Positions 1 to 8,966 of a stretch of DNA of 49,692 bases are shown in pieces. Every line of letters starts with the position of its first letter. The first letter of the stretch is position 1. The notes below the pieces were generated by a model, which saw only the letters and a list, made by a program, of their open reading frames with translations, was not told the origin of the DNA and ran no database searches. Position numbers and translations under genes: made by a program. The DNA is from Formosa sp. Hel1_33_131 (GTDB lineage: Bacteria > Bacteroidota > Bacteroidia > Flavobacteriales > Flavobacteriaceae). The DNA is taken from contig CATEFX010000039.1 in assembly GCA_949499105.1 (NCBI GenBank), positions 1 to 49,692 of the forward strand, read 5' to 3'.

Positions 1-5
1 TCATA

Positions 6-596
6 TCAATAGGGTTTTTGAAGCTCAAAGGCTTCGATGAGTTCTTTTTTACTTAATAAATAATCAATATCGTCATAGCCATTAATCATACATGTTTTTT
101 TGTAAGGATCAATTTCAAACCCTTCACTTAGGTCCGTGCCTTGAATGCTGATGGTTTGCGTTTCTAAATTCACTTCAAATAACGTGGATGCATCCGTGTC
201 AATCGCGGCAAAGAGTGCGTTTAAAAAGCCTTCTGACACTTGCACAGGCAATAAGCCATTGTTGAGGGCATTGCCTTTAAATATGTCTGCAAAAAAACTA
301 GAAACGATTACTTTGAATCCAAAGCCGACAAGCGCCCATGCGGCATGTTCACGACTGGAACCACAGCCAAAATTATCGCCTGCGATTAAAATACTTCCAG
401 AGTATCGTGCGTCGTTGAGTGTGAATTCTGAATTTGGATTTCCAAGTTTGTCAAATCGCCAATCTCTAAATACATTATCGCCAAATCCTTTTTTGTCCGT
501 CGCTTTTAAAAAACGTGCTGGAATGATTTGATCAGTATCGACGTTTGCAATATTTAATGGAATTGCTTGTGAGGTATGTGTGGTAAATTTTTCCAT
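6..596 (-). CDS. leuD: 3-isopropylmalate dehydratase small subunit
   Basis: LeuD pairs with LeuC to isomerise 2-isopropylmalate to 3-isopropylmalate in leucine synthesis (cytoplasm). The 196-residue length is normal for the family. The swivel-domain motifs are visible: an N-terminal [12 protein letters not shown] stretch and the [13 protein letters not shown] substrate loop near residues 73-86. The ATG overlaps the leuC stop by one base, which implies translational coupling. The stop is at 6-8. An ATG at 4-2 on the same strand follows at once and could start the next leu gene (leuB by family habit), but too little is visible to call it. Confidence 0.97.
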   Translation of the reverse strand: MEKFTTHTSQAIPLNIANVDTDQIIPARFLKATDKKGFGDNVFRDWRFDKLGNPNSEFTLNDARYSGSILIAGDNFGCGSSREHAAWALVGFGFKVIVSSFFADIFKGNALNNGLLPVQVSEGFLNALFAAIDTDASTLFEVNLETQTISIQGTDLSEGFEIDPYKKTCMINGYDDIDYLLSKKELIEAFELQKPY

Positions 597-1978
597 TAAT
601 TTAATTGTTTTGTGATGTCTATAATTTTACCTTCAATGGCGGTTGCGGCAGCTACTAAAGGACTCGCTAAAATGGTTCTTGACCCTTGCCCTTGACGGCC
701 TTCAAAATTTCGATTGGACGTAGAAACGCAATATTCGCCTTGTGGGATTTTGTCGTCATTCATTGCTAAACAGGCCGAACATCCAGGTTGTCTTAATTCA
801 AACCCAGCGGCATTAAAAATTTCTTTAAGTCCTTCTTCAATGATTTGAGATTCCACTTGTTTACTACCAGGTACTAACCAAGCCGTCACATTTTCTGCTT
901 TTTGTTTTCCTTTAACATAGTCCGCAGCGACTCTAAAGTCTTCGATTCTAGAGTTGGTACAGCTCCCAATAAATACAAAATTTATAGGAGTATCAAGCAA
1001 GGATGCGCCTGCTTCAAAATTCATATATTCCAAAGATTTCTTAAACGAAGGATCGGAATCGAGAGGAATTGTTTCGGAAATTTTGATGCCCATTCCAGGA
1101 TTCGTTCCGTAAGTGACCATCGGTTCGATGTCTTCGGCATCAAAATAATATTCTTTATCAAATGTTGCGCCATCATCTGTTGGAAGTGTTTTCCAATAGG
1201 CAACCTTAGCATCAAACGCTGCATCTTTAGGTGCAAACTCACGGTTTTTTACATACTCAAACGTGGTGTCGTCTGGTGCAATCATTCCACCTCGAGCCCC
1301 CATTTCAATACTCATGTTACAAACGGTCATACGACCTTCCATGCTCATGTTTTCAAAAACATCTCCCGCATATTCACAAAAATAGCCGGTTCCAGAATTA
1401 GTACCTAATTTTGAAATAATATATAAAATCACATCTTTTGAAAGGACGCCATTTTTAAGCGTTCCATTGACCGTAACTCTTAAGCTTTTTGGTTTTGAAA
1501 GTAGTAAACACTGACTCGCAAACACTTGTGCGACTTGACTGGTTCCAATCCCAAACGCAATCGTTCCAAACGCGCCATGTGTAGAGGTATGACTATCGCC
1601 ACAAACCATCGTCATTCCTGGTTGAGTGATGCCCAGTTCGGGCGCCATTACATGGACGATCCCATTGTATTTATGGCCTAATTCGTAAAGGGTAATGTTG
1701 TTTTTATCACAGTTTTTAGAAAGTTGTGCAAGTTGCTTTCTCGACAATTCGTCTTTGACCGGTAAATGTTGGTCTAGGGTCGGCGTATTGTGGTCGGCAG
1801 TTGCAACAATTTGATCCGGTCTAAAAACAGGAATGTTTCGGTCGACTAATTCATTGAACGCTTGTGGACTTGTCACCTCATGAATTAAATGCTTGTCAAT
1901 ATATAAAACTTGGGGACCGTCTTGGACGGTATCAACGACATGTGCGTCCCAAACTTTATCAAATAATGTTTTTTTCAT
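596..1978 (-). CDS. leuC: 3-isopropylmalate dehydratase large subunit
   Basis: This is the catalytic aconitase-like subunit that carries the [4Fe-4S] cluster and works with LeuD. All three expected cluster cysteines are present: one in [12 protein letters not shown] (about residue 340) and two in [11 protein letters not shown] (about 400 and 403). The HTSTHGAFG and [12 protein letters not shown] stretches of the active site are also intact. At 460 residues it has normal length for bacterial LeuC. It lies 15 nt downstream of leuA and overlaps leuD by one base, so leuA-leuC-leuD look like one transcript. Confidence 0.97.
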   Translation of the reverse strand: MKKTLFDKVWDAHVVDTVQDGPQVLYIDKHLIHEVTSPQAFNELVDRNIPVFRPDQIVATADHNTPTLDQHLPVKDELSRKQLAQLSKNCDKNNITLYELGHKYNGIVHVMAPELGITQPGMTMVCGDSHTSTHGAFGTIAFGIGTSQVAQVFASQCLLLSKPKSLRVTVNGTLKNGVLSKDVILYIISKLGTNSGTGYFCEYAGDVFENMSMEGRMTVCNMSIEMGARGGMIAPDDTTFEYVKNREFAPKDAAFDAKVAYWKTLPTDDGATFDKEYYFDAEDIEPMVTYGTNPGMGIKISETIPLDSDPSFKKSLEYMNFEAGASLLDTPINFVFIGSCTNSRIEDFRVAADYVKGKQKAENVTAWLVPGSKQVESQIIEEGLKEIFNAAGFELRQPGCSACLAMNDDKIPQGEYCVSTSNRNFEGRQGQGSRTILASPLVAAATAIEGKIIDITKQLN

Positions 1979-1993
1979 AACGGAGGATTCGAT

Positions 1994-3154
1994 CTATTTA
2001 TAAATCTTAGAAGTTTTAATAATTTGGTGAATATCAGAATCAATCACTTCTTTCTTAGTATCAGCAAAGGTTAAGAATTCTGCATATACGATGTCTAACT
2101 CAAGTTTGGTGAGTTCATACCCAACGTTTTTTGCTCTGTAAGCCAAGGCAGCACGGCCACTTCTGGCGGTAAGCACGATGGCCGATTCTGTCACACCAAC
2201 ATCTTTAGGGTCAATGATTTCATAAGTCTCACGATTTTTAATCACCCCATCTTGATGTATTCCTGAGCTATGTGCAAAGGCATTTGCCCCGACAATCGCT
2301 TTGTTGGGTTGTGTATAAATCCCCATACTATCAGAGACCAATTGGCTTATTCCATAGAGCATGGTAGTGTCAATTTTGGTGTCTAAATTTAAATAGGGGT
2401 GTTGCTTCATAATCATCACGACTTCTTCCAAAGCGGTGTTTCCAGCACGTTCTCCAATGCCGTTAATTGTACATTCTATTTGTTGGGCGCCATTAATAAT
2501 TCCTTCTATAGAATTAGCTGTAGCAAGCCCTAAATCGTTATGACAGTGGCAAGAGATAATCGCTTTTTCAATGCCCTTAACGTTTTCTTTTAGGTATTTA
2601 ATTTTCGCCCCATATTCATGTGGTAAACAGTAGCCTGTAGTATCTGGAATATTTAATACAGTCGCCCCCGCTTTGATAACGGCTTCACAAACACGCGCCA
2701 AATACTCGTTGTCAGTTCGTCCTGCATCTTCTGCATAAAACTCCACATCTTCAACAAAGGATTTTGCATACGAAACAGCACTTACAGCGCGTTCTATAAT
2801 TGCATCTTTATTTGATTTGAATTTATGAAGGATATGAGAATCAGAAGTGCCAATACCCGTGTGAATTCTAGGTTTCTTGGCATATTTGAGAGCTTCAGCA
2901 GCGACCTTAATATCGTTTTCTACCGCCCGCGTTAAGCCACATACGGTTGCGTTTTTAACAATTTTTGAGATTTCTTCAACAGATTTAAAATCGCCTGGGC
3001 TTGAAACAGGAAACCCAGCTTCAATGATATCGACCCCTAATAAATCTAACTGTTTGGCGATAATTAGTTTCTGATCTGTATTAAGCTTACAGCCAGGGAC
3101 TTGCTCGCCGTCGCGAAGCGTTGTGTCAAAAATTTGAATGTGTGTGTTAGACAT
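1994..3154 (-). CDS. leuA: 2-isopropylmalate synthase, short form without regulatory domain
   Basis: LeuA condenses acetyl-CoA with 2-ketoisovalerate, the first committed step to leucine. Seen: [12 protein letters not shown] at the N-terminus, the metal-binding HxH in SCHCHNDLG (near residue 202), and [13 protein letters not shown]. The protein is 386 residues, against roughly 510-550 for LeuA proteins with a C-terminal leucine-binding domain. It ends soon after the second catalytic section, so the allosteric domain is absent and not merely cut by a frameshift. The paralogue homocitrate synthase is an alternative by fold, but the leuC-leuD neighbours make LeuA much more likely. It is the first gene of the minus-strand leu run and is divergent from 3303. 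Confidence 0.92.
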   Translation of the reverse strand: MSNTHIQIFDTTLRDGEQVPGCKLNTDQKLIIAKQLDLLGVDIIEAGFPVSSPGDFKSVEEISKIVKNATVCGLTRAVENDIKVAAEALKYAKKPRIHTGIGTSDSHILHKFKSNKDAIIERAVSAVSYAKSFVEDVEFYAEDAGRTDNEYLARVCEAVIKAGATVLNIPDTTGYCLPHEYGAKIKYLKENVKGIEKAIISCHCHNDLGLATANSIEGIINGAQQIECTINGIGERAGNTALEEVVMIMKQHPYLNLDTKIDTTMLYGISQLVSDSMGIYTQPNKAIVGANAFAHSSGIHQDGVIKNRETYEIIDPKDVGVTESAIVLTARSGRAALAYRAKNVGYELTKLELDIVYAEFLTFADTKKEVIDSDIHQIIKTSKIYK

Positions 3155-3302
3155 TTATCGGAATATATTTTTCTATTGTTATACGAATTTATATTTTGGT
3201 TCTTTCAAATGAGGGGTTTATCATAATTGCATTACGATGTATAACAACACCTAATTTTAACTAAGCGTCTAATAAACAACATTATATGTCGATATTTATA
3301 CT

Positions 3303-4847
3303 ATGACTAAAGAGCAAAAAGATAATTTATTTGTGCTAATAAAGTCGTTGTCCAAATCTGAAAAAAGGCAATTCAAACTTTATGTGGGGCGTTTAGGGGT
3401 GAATGAGGATTCAAAATTCTTATTGCTTTTTAATGTGTTACATAAACTCAAGGTTTATAATGAATCGGCTATTTTGAAAAATGGATTTGTTAAAAAAGAA
3501 CAATTATCGAATTTAAAAGCGCATTTATACAAACAAATATTAATTAGTTTACGATTAAATCCATCCCATCAAAATATTAGAATCCAAATTCGAGAACAGT
3601 TAGATTTCGCAACCATTTTATACCATAAAGGACTCTATACGCAAGGTTTAAAAATATTAGATAAAGCGAAATCATTGGCCATCGCCAATGAAGAAAAAAA
3701 TAGTGCTTACGAGATTATCGAGTTAGAAAAAGTAATTGAGGCTCAGTACATCACTCGAAGTATTAGCAGTCGAGCCGATGAATTAACCATTCAGGCAAAA
3801 AAACTAAGTCAACAAAACGTGTTGGCAAGCAAATTATCCAATTTATCACTCCAGTTATATGGGTTGTTTCTAAAAACGGGCTATGTAAAGGACGCTTCCG
3901 AACATGAAAAGGTAACGAAGTATTTTAACGATCGATTGCCTGTTTACAAAATTTCGGAATTAGGATTTAGAGAGAAATTGTGGCTTTATAAGTCGTATTT
4001 ATGGTTTAGTTTTTTGACCCAAGATTTTTTAGCCTGTTATAAATATTCTAAAAAATGGGTAAATCTTTTCCACGAGTACCCTGGAATGATTCGCCTCAAT
4101 CCTGTTTTTTTTCTGAACGGAAATCAGAATTTATTAGAGGCGTTGTTTTTTGTAAGACAGCACGATAAGTTCAAAGAGACACTCACCAATTTAATTGAAA
4201 TAACCAATGAAGATTGGTTTCCAAAAGATGACAATGTTCAAAGTCTTACTTTTTTGTACGTTGGTTCAAATAAGTTTAATAGTCATTTTATGGAAGGGAA
4301 ATTTCAGGAAGGCTTGCCCTTAGTTGCGGAAACCTTGGAAGGGATTCGTAAACATAAATCGCGTATCGACGAACATCATATCATGGTGTTTTATTATAAA
4401 ATTGCAAGTTTATATTTTGGCATTGGCGAACATCATAAATGTATTGAGTTTTTATCTAAAATTATCAGTAACAAATCGCTTCAAATGCGGGAAGACCTTT
4501 TGTGTTTTTCAAGAATTTTAAATTTGGTAGCCCACTATGAGGCAGGTTTAGATTATAATTTAGACACCTTAATCAAAAGCACGTTTAAGTTTTTGATTAA
4601 AATGGAAGACCTTCACAAGGTACAAAGGGAAATGATTACGTTTTTAAAAGGGCTGGGAGACCTCTATCCGCAAGACATTAAAGCAGCATTTAAGCAATTA
4701 CACGCCAAACTTAAAGTGTTTGAAGACGATCCTTATGAAAAGCGGGCATTTCTATACCTTGATGTAATATCGTGGCTTGAAAGTAAAATAGAAAATAAAT
4801 CTGTTGAAATGATAATACGCAGAAAATTTTTAAGTATAAATAAATAA
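3303..4847 (+). CDS. conserved-looking helical-repeat protein of unknown function
   Basis: I do not recognise a named family. The 514-residue protein is soluble, with no signal peptide, membrane segment or catalytic motif. It is almost entirely alpha-helical in character, with alternating aromatic/leucine and charged residues, and resembles TPR-type solenoids (for example the stretch around residues 105-130 with LYHKGLYTQGLKILDKA). The N-terminus is lysine-rich and compact. It stands alone: divergent from leuA across 148 nt and followed by the riboswitch leader of the met operon. A scaffold or interaction role is inferred from fold alone. Confidence 0.75.
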   Translation: MTKEQKDNLFVLIKSLSKSEKRQFKLYVGRLGVNEDSKFLLLFNVLHKLKVYNESAILKNGFVKKEQLSNLKAHLYKQILISLRLNPSHQNIRIQIREQLDFATILYHKGLYTQGLKILDKAKSLAIANEEKNSAYEIIELEKVIEAQYITRSISSRADELTIQAKKLSQQNVLASKLSNLSLQLYGLFLKTGYVKDASEHEKVTKYFNDRLPVYKISELGFREKLWLYKSYLWFSFLTQDFLACYKYSKKWVNLFHEYPGMIRLNPVFFLNGNQNLLEALFFVRQHDKFKETLTNLIEITNEDWFPKDDNVQSLTFLYVGSNKFNSHFMEGKFQEGLPLVAETLEGIRKHKSRIDEHHIMVFYYKIASLYFGIGEHHKCIEFLSKIISNKSLQMREDLLCFSRILNLVAHYEAGLDYNLDTLIKSTFKFLIKMEDLHKVQREMITFLKGLGDLYPQDIKAAFKQLHAKLKVFEDDPYEKRAFLYLDVISWLESKIENKSVEMIIRRKFLSINK

Positions 4848-4869
4848 AATTAATATTTACCGAAAATAA

Positions 4870-4902
4870 TTTGGTTATTATGATTTATTTATTGAATATT
4901 TG
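4870..4902 (+). promoter_or_regulatory. probable promoter of the sulfur/methionine operon
   Basis: A TTTG at 4870-4873 and AATATTTG at 4895-4902 are separated by 21 nt. They resemble the Bacteroidota sigma-A promoter (TTG at -33, TAnnTTTG at -7), with one mismatch at the first base of the -7 box. Transcription would begin near 4909, about 25 nt before the riboswitch aptamer, which is the geometry expected. Not proven. Confidence 0.5.
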
Positions 4903-4932
4903 CAGTAACAAAGTTCAATAACTTACTGAGAT

Positions 4933-5051
4933 GTTATCAAGAAAGGTGGAGGGATTAGACCCGTTGAAACCTTAGCAACCCTTTATCATTTAAAGAAGGT
5001 GCTAAATTCTACTTGATTTTCGATTCATTTATCGGGGATTAGATAGATAAC
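4933..5051 (+). promoter_or_regulatory. SAM-I (S-box) riboswitch aptamer
   Basis: The S-box core is plain: ATCAAGAAAGGTGGAGGGA at 4936-4954, the GAAACCTTAGCAACC stretch near 4966-4980, and GGTGCTAAATTC at 4999-5010. The closing P1 helix pairs GTTATC (4933-4938) with GATAAC (5046-5051). A P4-like hairpin region lies at about 5012-5038. SAM-I riboswitches bind S-adenosylmethionine and turn methionine and sulfur genes off. It heads a methionine/sulfate operon, which agrees. The 323-nt gap 4848-5170 is thus filled by promoter, aptamer and a downstream hairpin. Confidence 0.95.
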
Positions 5052-5055
5052 TAAC

Positions 5056-5090
5056 CATAATTGCAGTTCTGTAATTATGATTTCTTTATA
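5056..5090 (+). terminator. candidate expression-platform hairpin of the SAM riboswitch
   Basis: CATAATTGCA (5056-5065) pairs with TGTAATTATG (5070-5079), one G-U pair included, round a GTTC loop. The moderately U-rich ATTTCTTT follows. It begins five bases after P1 closes, as a ligand-dependent terminator would. I could not define a competing antiterminator. A second small hairpin, CGCTTC/GAAGTG at 5109-5124, lies nearer the metY start, so translational control remains possible. Confidence 0.5.
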
Positions 5091-5170
5091 ACATTTTTCT
5101 ATTAGGTACGCTTCTAGCGAAGTGCATTTGACTTTTGGTTTAATTAATTATTAACTCAAAAACTAGAAAA

Positions 5171-6460
5171 ATGAGTACACAAAAATTCGCAACCCAAGCG
5201 TTGCACGCCGGACATGATGTTACACTAAACGGAGGCACCAGAGCCGTGCCAATTTACCAATCGACTGCCTATGTGTTTAATAACTCTGACCATGCAGCTA
5301 ATTTATTTGCATTAGCTGAGCCAGGGAATATTTATACACGTATAAACAATCCAACAAACGATATATTAGAACAGCGTTTAGCTGCCTTAGAAGGTGGTAT
5401 TGCAGCAGTGGTTACTGCATCAGGAACGGCTGCGATTGCTACCAGTCTTTTAACCCTATTGAAAGCGGGCGATCATATTGTCGCTTCTAGTAGTTTATAT
5501 GGGGGAACCTACAATTTACTAAACGTTACACTGCCAAGACATGGAATTACGACGACTTTTGTAGATCCATCAAATCCTGAAAATTTTAAAACAGCTGCTC
5601 AAGAAAACACCAGAGCTTTCTTTATAGAGTCACTTGGAAATCCAAAGTTAGATGTTTTAGATATTGAAGCAATTTCAAAAGAAGCAAAAGCATACAAAGT
5701 GCCATTAATTGTTGATAACACGGTAGCGACTCCTTACTTATTAAACCCAATAGCATACGGTGCTAATATTGTAATTCAATCCCTTACCAAGTATATCAAT
5801 GGTAATGGGACAGCCTTAGGCGGTGCGATCATTGATGCTGGAACTTTTGACTGGGGGAGTGGAAAATTTCCTGAGTTTACCGAGCCATCTGCAGGTTATC
5901 ATGGTCTTGTTTATAATGATGTAATTGGGGCTGCATCCTTTATCGCGAAAGTGAGAATTGAAGGATTAAGAGATTATGGAGCAGCTTTAAGTCCGTTTAA
6001 TGCATTTCAAATTATTCAAGGGTTAGAAACGCTAGAAATTCGAATCAAAAAACACAGTGAAAGCGCTCTTGAGTTAGCACAATGGTTACAAAAACAAGAA
6101 GACGTCGAATGGGTAAATTACCCAGGGTTAGAATCAAGCCCTTACAAAGCATTAGCAGATAAATATTTGCCAAATGGACAAAGTGGGATTGTAACTTTTG
6201 GTGTTAAAGGCGGCTTTGAAGCTGCTAAGACCATCGCAGACACCACTAAATTATTTTCTTTACTAGCGAATATCGGAGATACAAAATCTCTAATTATTCA
6301 CCCTGCCAGTACAACGCATCAACAATTAGATGATGCCGCACAAGAAACGACGGGTGTGACTAAAGATTTAATTCGCTTATCAGTTGGATTAGAAAATATA
6401 GAGGATTTAAAATCCGATTTAACGGAAGCATTCAAAGTTGTAAAAACAGTTTTCGCATAA
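5171..6460 (+). CDS. metY: O-acetylhomoserine sulfhydrylase (PLP enzyme)
   Basis: It joins O-acetylhomoserine with sulfide to give homocysteine, linking sulfate reduction to methionine. The 429-residue length suits MetY, which is longer than cystathionine-type relatives. Visible Cys/Met-metabolism PLP signatures: ALHAGHD at the N-terminus, YTRINNPTND, VDNTVATPYL, and the PLP lysine K207 in QSLTKYINGNGTALGG. The C-terminal HPASTTHQQL is typical. The start is an ATG after an A-rich stretch. It is the first gene behind the SAM riboswitch. Family members can also be cystathionine synthases, but the MetX neighbour and length favour MetY. Confidence 0.93.
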   Translation: MSTQKFATQALHAGHDVTLNGGTRAVPIYQSTAYVFNNSDHAANLFALAEPGNIYTRINNPTNDILEQRLAALEGGIAAVVTASGTAAIATSLLTLLKAGDHIVASSSLYGGTYNLLNVTLPRHGITTTFVDPSNPENFKTAAQENTRAFFIESLGNPKLDVLDIEAISKEAKAYKVPLIVDNTVATPYLLNPIAYGANIVIQSLTKYINGNGTALGGAIIDAGTFDWGSGKFPEFTEPSAGYHGLVYNDVIGAASFIAKVRIEGLRDYGAALSPFNAFQIIQGLETLEIRIKKHSESALELAQWLQKQEDVEWVNYPGLESSPYKALADKYLPNGQSGIVTFGVKGGFEAAKTIADTTKLFSLLANIGDTKSLIIHPASTTHQQLDDAAQETTGVTKDLIRLSVGLENIEDLKSDLTEAFKVVKTVFA

Positions 6461-6473
6461 TTTTTTGACCCCA

Positions 6474-7466
6474 ATGAGTGATTTGAAAAGCATAAGTTTT
6501 AAGTATACAACCAAAAATGGTAAGACAAACCCAATCAATTTGTCTTACCAGCTTTTTGGTCAAAAACTTCATGAGGCCCCTGTGGTCCTTGTGAATCATG
6601 CATTGACAGGGAATTCTACAGTCATTGGGAATGATGGTTGGTGGAACGAAATTATTGGAAATGGCAACGTCATAGACACCAATTTATATACCGTTTTAGC
6701 TTTTAATATTCCAGGAAATGGGTATGACCAAAAGACTGAAAATCTCATTGAAAATTACAAGGATTTTACGGCCAGAGATATTGCAGAAATTTTTGCAATT
6801 TCACTAGATCATTTAAAAATCACACATCTTTTTGCTGCCATAGGAGGCTCTGTTGGTGGTGGGTTAGCTTGGGAGCTTGCCGCTTTAAAGCCAACACTAA
6901 TAGAACATCTTATTCCCGTAGCATCCGATTGGAAATCGACCGATTGGCTCATCGCCAATTGTCATATCCAAGATCGAATCTTAAACAATTCATCGGAGCC
7001 TTTGGTCGATGCGCGTATGCACGCCATGTCGTTATATAGAACTCCAGAATCTTTTAAAGAAAAGTTTGACAGGGTTATACAGAAAGATGAAGATATTTTT
7101 GCAGTTGAAAGCTGGCTGAATTATCATGGCAAAACGCTCAATGATCGGTTTCAATTAGCGGCATATAAGATGATGAATCAAGTGCTAAAAACAATTGATA
7201 TCACTCAAGGAAAAGAGAATTTCATTGAAGTAGCTTCAAAAATAAAATCTAATATACACATCATTACGATTAACACGGATTTATTTTTTAAAGCAGACGA
7301 AAACTGGGCGACCTATGTGGATTTAAAAACACATAAAGACAATGTCACAATTTCAGAAATTCAATCCATTCATGGGCATGATGCTTTTTTAATCGAATTT
7401 AAACAGCTGGAAGCCATATTAGCCACCGTTTTTAAACATCAAAAAGTGGTCGATATAGACTATTAA
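6474..7466 (+). CDS. metX: homoserine O-acetyltransferase-like alpha/beta hydrolase
   Basis: It probably acetylates homoserine to make the substrate of the two neighbouring sulfhydrylases. The alpha/beta-hydrolase catalytic set of the MetX family is present: nucleophile S126 in AAIGGSVGGG, an acid in the TINTDLF strand, and the catalytic His in SIHGHDAFLIE. At 330 residues it is shorter than typical MetX (about 350-380). I chose the ATG at 6474; a TTG three codons upstream at 6465 gives MTP at the front and is less convincing. Acyl preference (acetyl or succinyl) cannot be read from sequence by eye. The metY-metX order supports acetyl. Confidence 0.85.
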   Translation: MSDLKSISFKYTTKNGKTNPINLSYQLFGQKLHEAPVVLVNHALTGNSTVIGNDGWWNEIIGNGNVIDTNLYTVLAFNIPGNGYDQKTENLIENYKDFTARDIAEIFAISLDHLKITHLFAAIGGSVGGGLAWELAALKPTLIEHLIPVASDWKSTDWLIANCHIQDRILNNSSEPLVDARMHAMSLYRTPESFKEKFDRVIQKDEDIFAVESWLNYHGKTLNDRFQLAAYKMMNQVLKTIDITQGKENFIEVASKIKSNIHIITINTDLFFKADENWATYVDLKTHKDNVTISEIQSIHGHDAFLIEFKQLEAILATVFKHQKVVDIDY

Positions 7467-7488
7467 ACCAAATTAACTTTTCAAAAAC

Positions 7489-8655
7489 ATGACCCCCAAA
7501 AATTTTGAAACTGACGCGATTCGACAACAATTAGATCGCACTCCCTATGGAGAACATTCAACCCCTTTGTTTTTAACATCGAGCTTTGTTTTTGATGATG
7601 CCGAACATATGCGCGCCTCATTTGCGGAAGAAAACGATCAAAATCTTTACAGTCGATTTTCAAATCCAAATACCACAGAGTTTGTTGATAAGGTCGTTGC
7701 CATGGAAGGTGCCGAAGCAGGGTTTGCATTCGCTTCCGGAATGGCCGCAGTGTTTTCGACTTTTGCAGCCTTGTTAAATTCTGGAGATCATATTGTCTCT
7801 TGTCAATCGGTTTTTGGCTCGACACATTCGTTGTTCACAAAATATTTCCCAAAATGGAACATCGAGACCTCCTATTTTAAAGTCGATCAATTAGAGATAC
7901 TCGAAAGTTTGATTCAGCCAAATACGAAAATTATTTATGCCGAAAGCCCAACCAATCCAGCAGTTGATATTCTGGATTTAGAAGCACTGGGGAAAATCGC
8001 CAAAAAACACAATTTAGTTCTGATTATAGATAACTGTTTTGCATCTCCATATTTACAAAACCCCATCAAATTTGGAGCGGATTTAGTCATCCATTCTGCT
8101 ACTAAGTTAATGGATGGTCAAGGTCGAGTTTTAGGAGGCGTTACCGTAGGAACTGCGGAATTAATGCATCAGATTTATTTATTTTCTCGAAATACAGGTC
8201 CAGCATTGTCTCCTTTTAATGCATGGGTTCTATCTAAAAGTTTAGAAACCTTAGGCGTTCGAGTGGACCGCCACTGTAAGAATGCATTGAAAGTAGCAAA
8301 ATTTTTAGAAAAACATCCCAAAGTAAGTGTGGTGAAATATCCATTCTTAAAGTCACATCCACAATACGAAGTTGCCAAAAAACAAATGCGTAAAGGCGGT
8401 AATGTTGTGTCCTTTGAGATTGTAGGCGGGATTAAAGCAGGTCAAGCTTTTTTGAATAAAATCAAATTATGCTCTTTATCTGCAAATTTGGGAGATTCTA
8501 GAACCATTGTCACGCATCCATCGTCCACAACGCACAGTAAATTGTCTGAAGAAGATCGATTAGAAGCCAGTATTACCAACGGATTGATTCGGGTTTCAGT
8601 GGGATTGGAGCATCATAAAGATATTATTAATGACTTGAAACAGGCTTTAGATTAA
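7489..8655 (+). CDS. second sulfhydrylase / trans-sulfuration PLP enzyme (MetZ-like)
   Basis: This fold-type I PLP enzyme of the Cys/Met-metabolism family has 388 residues and the PLP lysine K206 in HSATKLMDGQGRVLGG. Other family motifs are YSRFSNPNT, DNCFASPYLQNP and HPSSTTHSKL. The length and the MDGQGRVLGG signature match O-succinylhomoserine sulfhydrylases (MetZ) best, though cystathionine gamma-synthase or lyase are close relatives. It lies 22 nt after metX, so the operon codes two non-identical sulfhydrylase-type enzymes around one acyltransferase. Whether it prefers sulfide or cysteine is undecided. Confidence 0.85.
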   Translation: MTPKNFETDAIRQQLDRTPYGEHSTPLFLTSSFVFDDAEHMRASFAEENDQNLYSRFSNPNTTEFVDKVVAMEGAEAGFAFASGMAAVFSTFAALLNSGDHIVSCQSVFGSTHSLFTKYFPKWNIETSYFKVDQLEILESLIQPNTKIIYAESPTNPAVDILDLEALGKIAKKHNLVLIIDNCFASPYLQNPIKFGADLVIHSATKLMDGQGRVLGGVTVGTAELMHQIYLFSRNTGPALSPFNAWVLSKSLETLGVRVDRHCKNALKVAKFLEKHPKVSVVKYPFLKSHPQYEVAKKQMRKGGNVVSFEIVGGIKAGQAFLNKIKLCSLSANLGDSRTIVTHPSSTTHSKLSEEDRLEASITNGLIRVSVGLEHHKDIINDLKQALD

Positions 8656-8699
8656 CTCTGAATTAGTCATAATTTAAATAAATATAAAATAGTTTAACC

Positions 8700-8957
8700 G
8701 TGATTATAGATAAAGTTTTGGAACCCAAATCAAAAGCAACTAATCCATCAGAACTTCCGGAGGATAACATTAAAAGAAGCTTGCTAAAAACCATTAGCTG
8801 GCGAATTATAGGAACGTTGGATACCATCTTAATTTCATGGCTCATTACTGGGGCACTTAGTTTGGCCTTTTCAATTGGACTTATAGAATTAATCACCAAA
8901 ATGGCGCTCTACTTTTTACATGAACGAGCGTGGGCTAAAATCAAATGGGGACGATAA
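8700..8957 (+). CDS. DUF2061 small membrane protein
   Basis: The 85-residue protein matches DUF2061: SLLKTISWRIIGTLDT leads into a hydrophobic segment, followed by FSIGLIELITKMALYFLHER and a C-terminal AWAKIKWG. Two membrane spans are likely (about residues 38-55 and 57-75). It starts with GTG; no ATG is available upstream in this short gap. It lies nine nt before cysH and inside the sulfate-assimilation part of the operon. The function of DUF2061 is not established. A role linked to sulfate or sulfite handling is inferred from position only. Confidence 0.85.
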   Translation: MIIDKVLEPKSKATNPSELPEDNIKRSLLKTISWRIIGTLDTILISWLITGALSLAFSIGLIELITKMALYFLHERAWAKIKWGR

Positions 8958-8966
8958 TAATAGATT

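Noticed and set aside
145-531. Open frame of 128 codons opposite leuD
   Set aside because: It is antisense to a well-supported gene and has no recognisable motif; such shadow frames are common opposite AT-rich coding DNA.
3190-3290. Possible leader peptide before leuA on the minus strand (MLFIRRL start)
   Set aside because: Only two leucines at the start, no leucine run and no attenuator hairpin seen.
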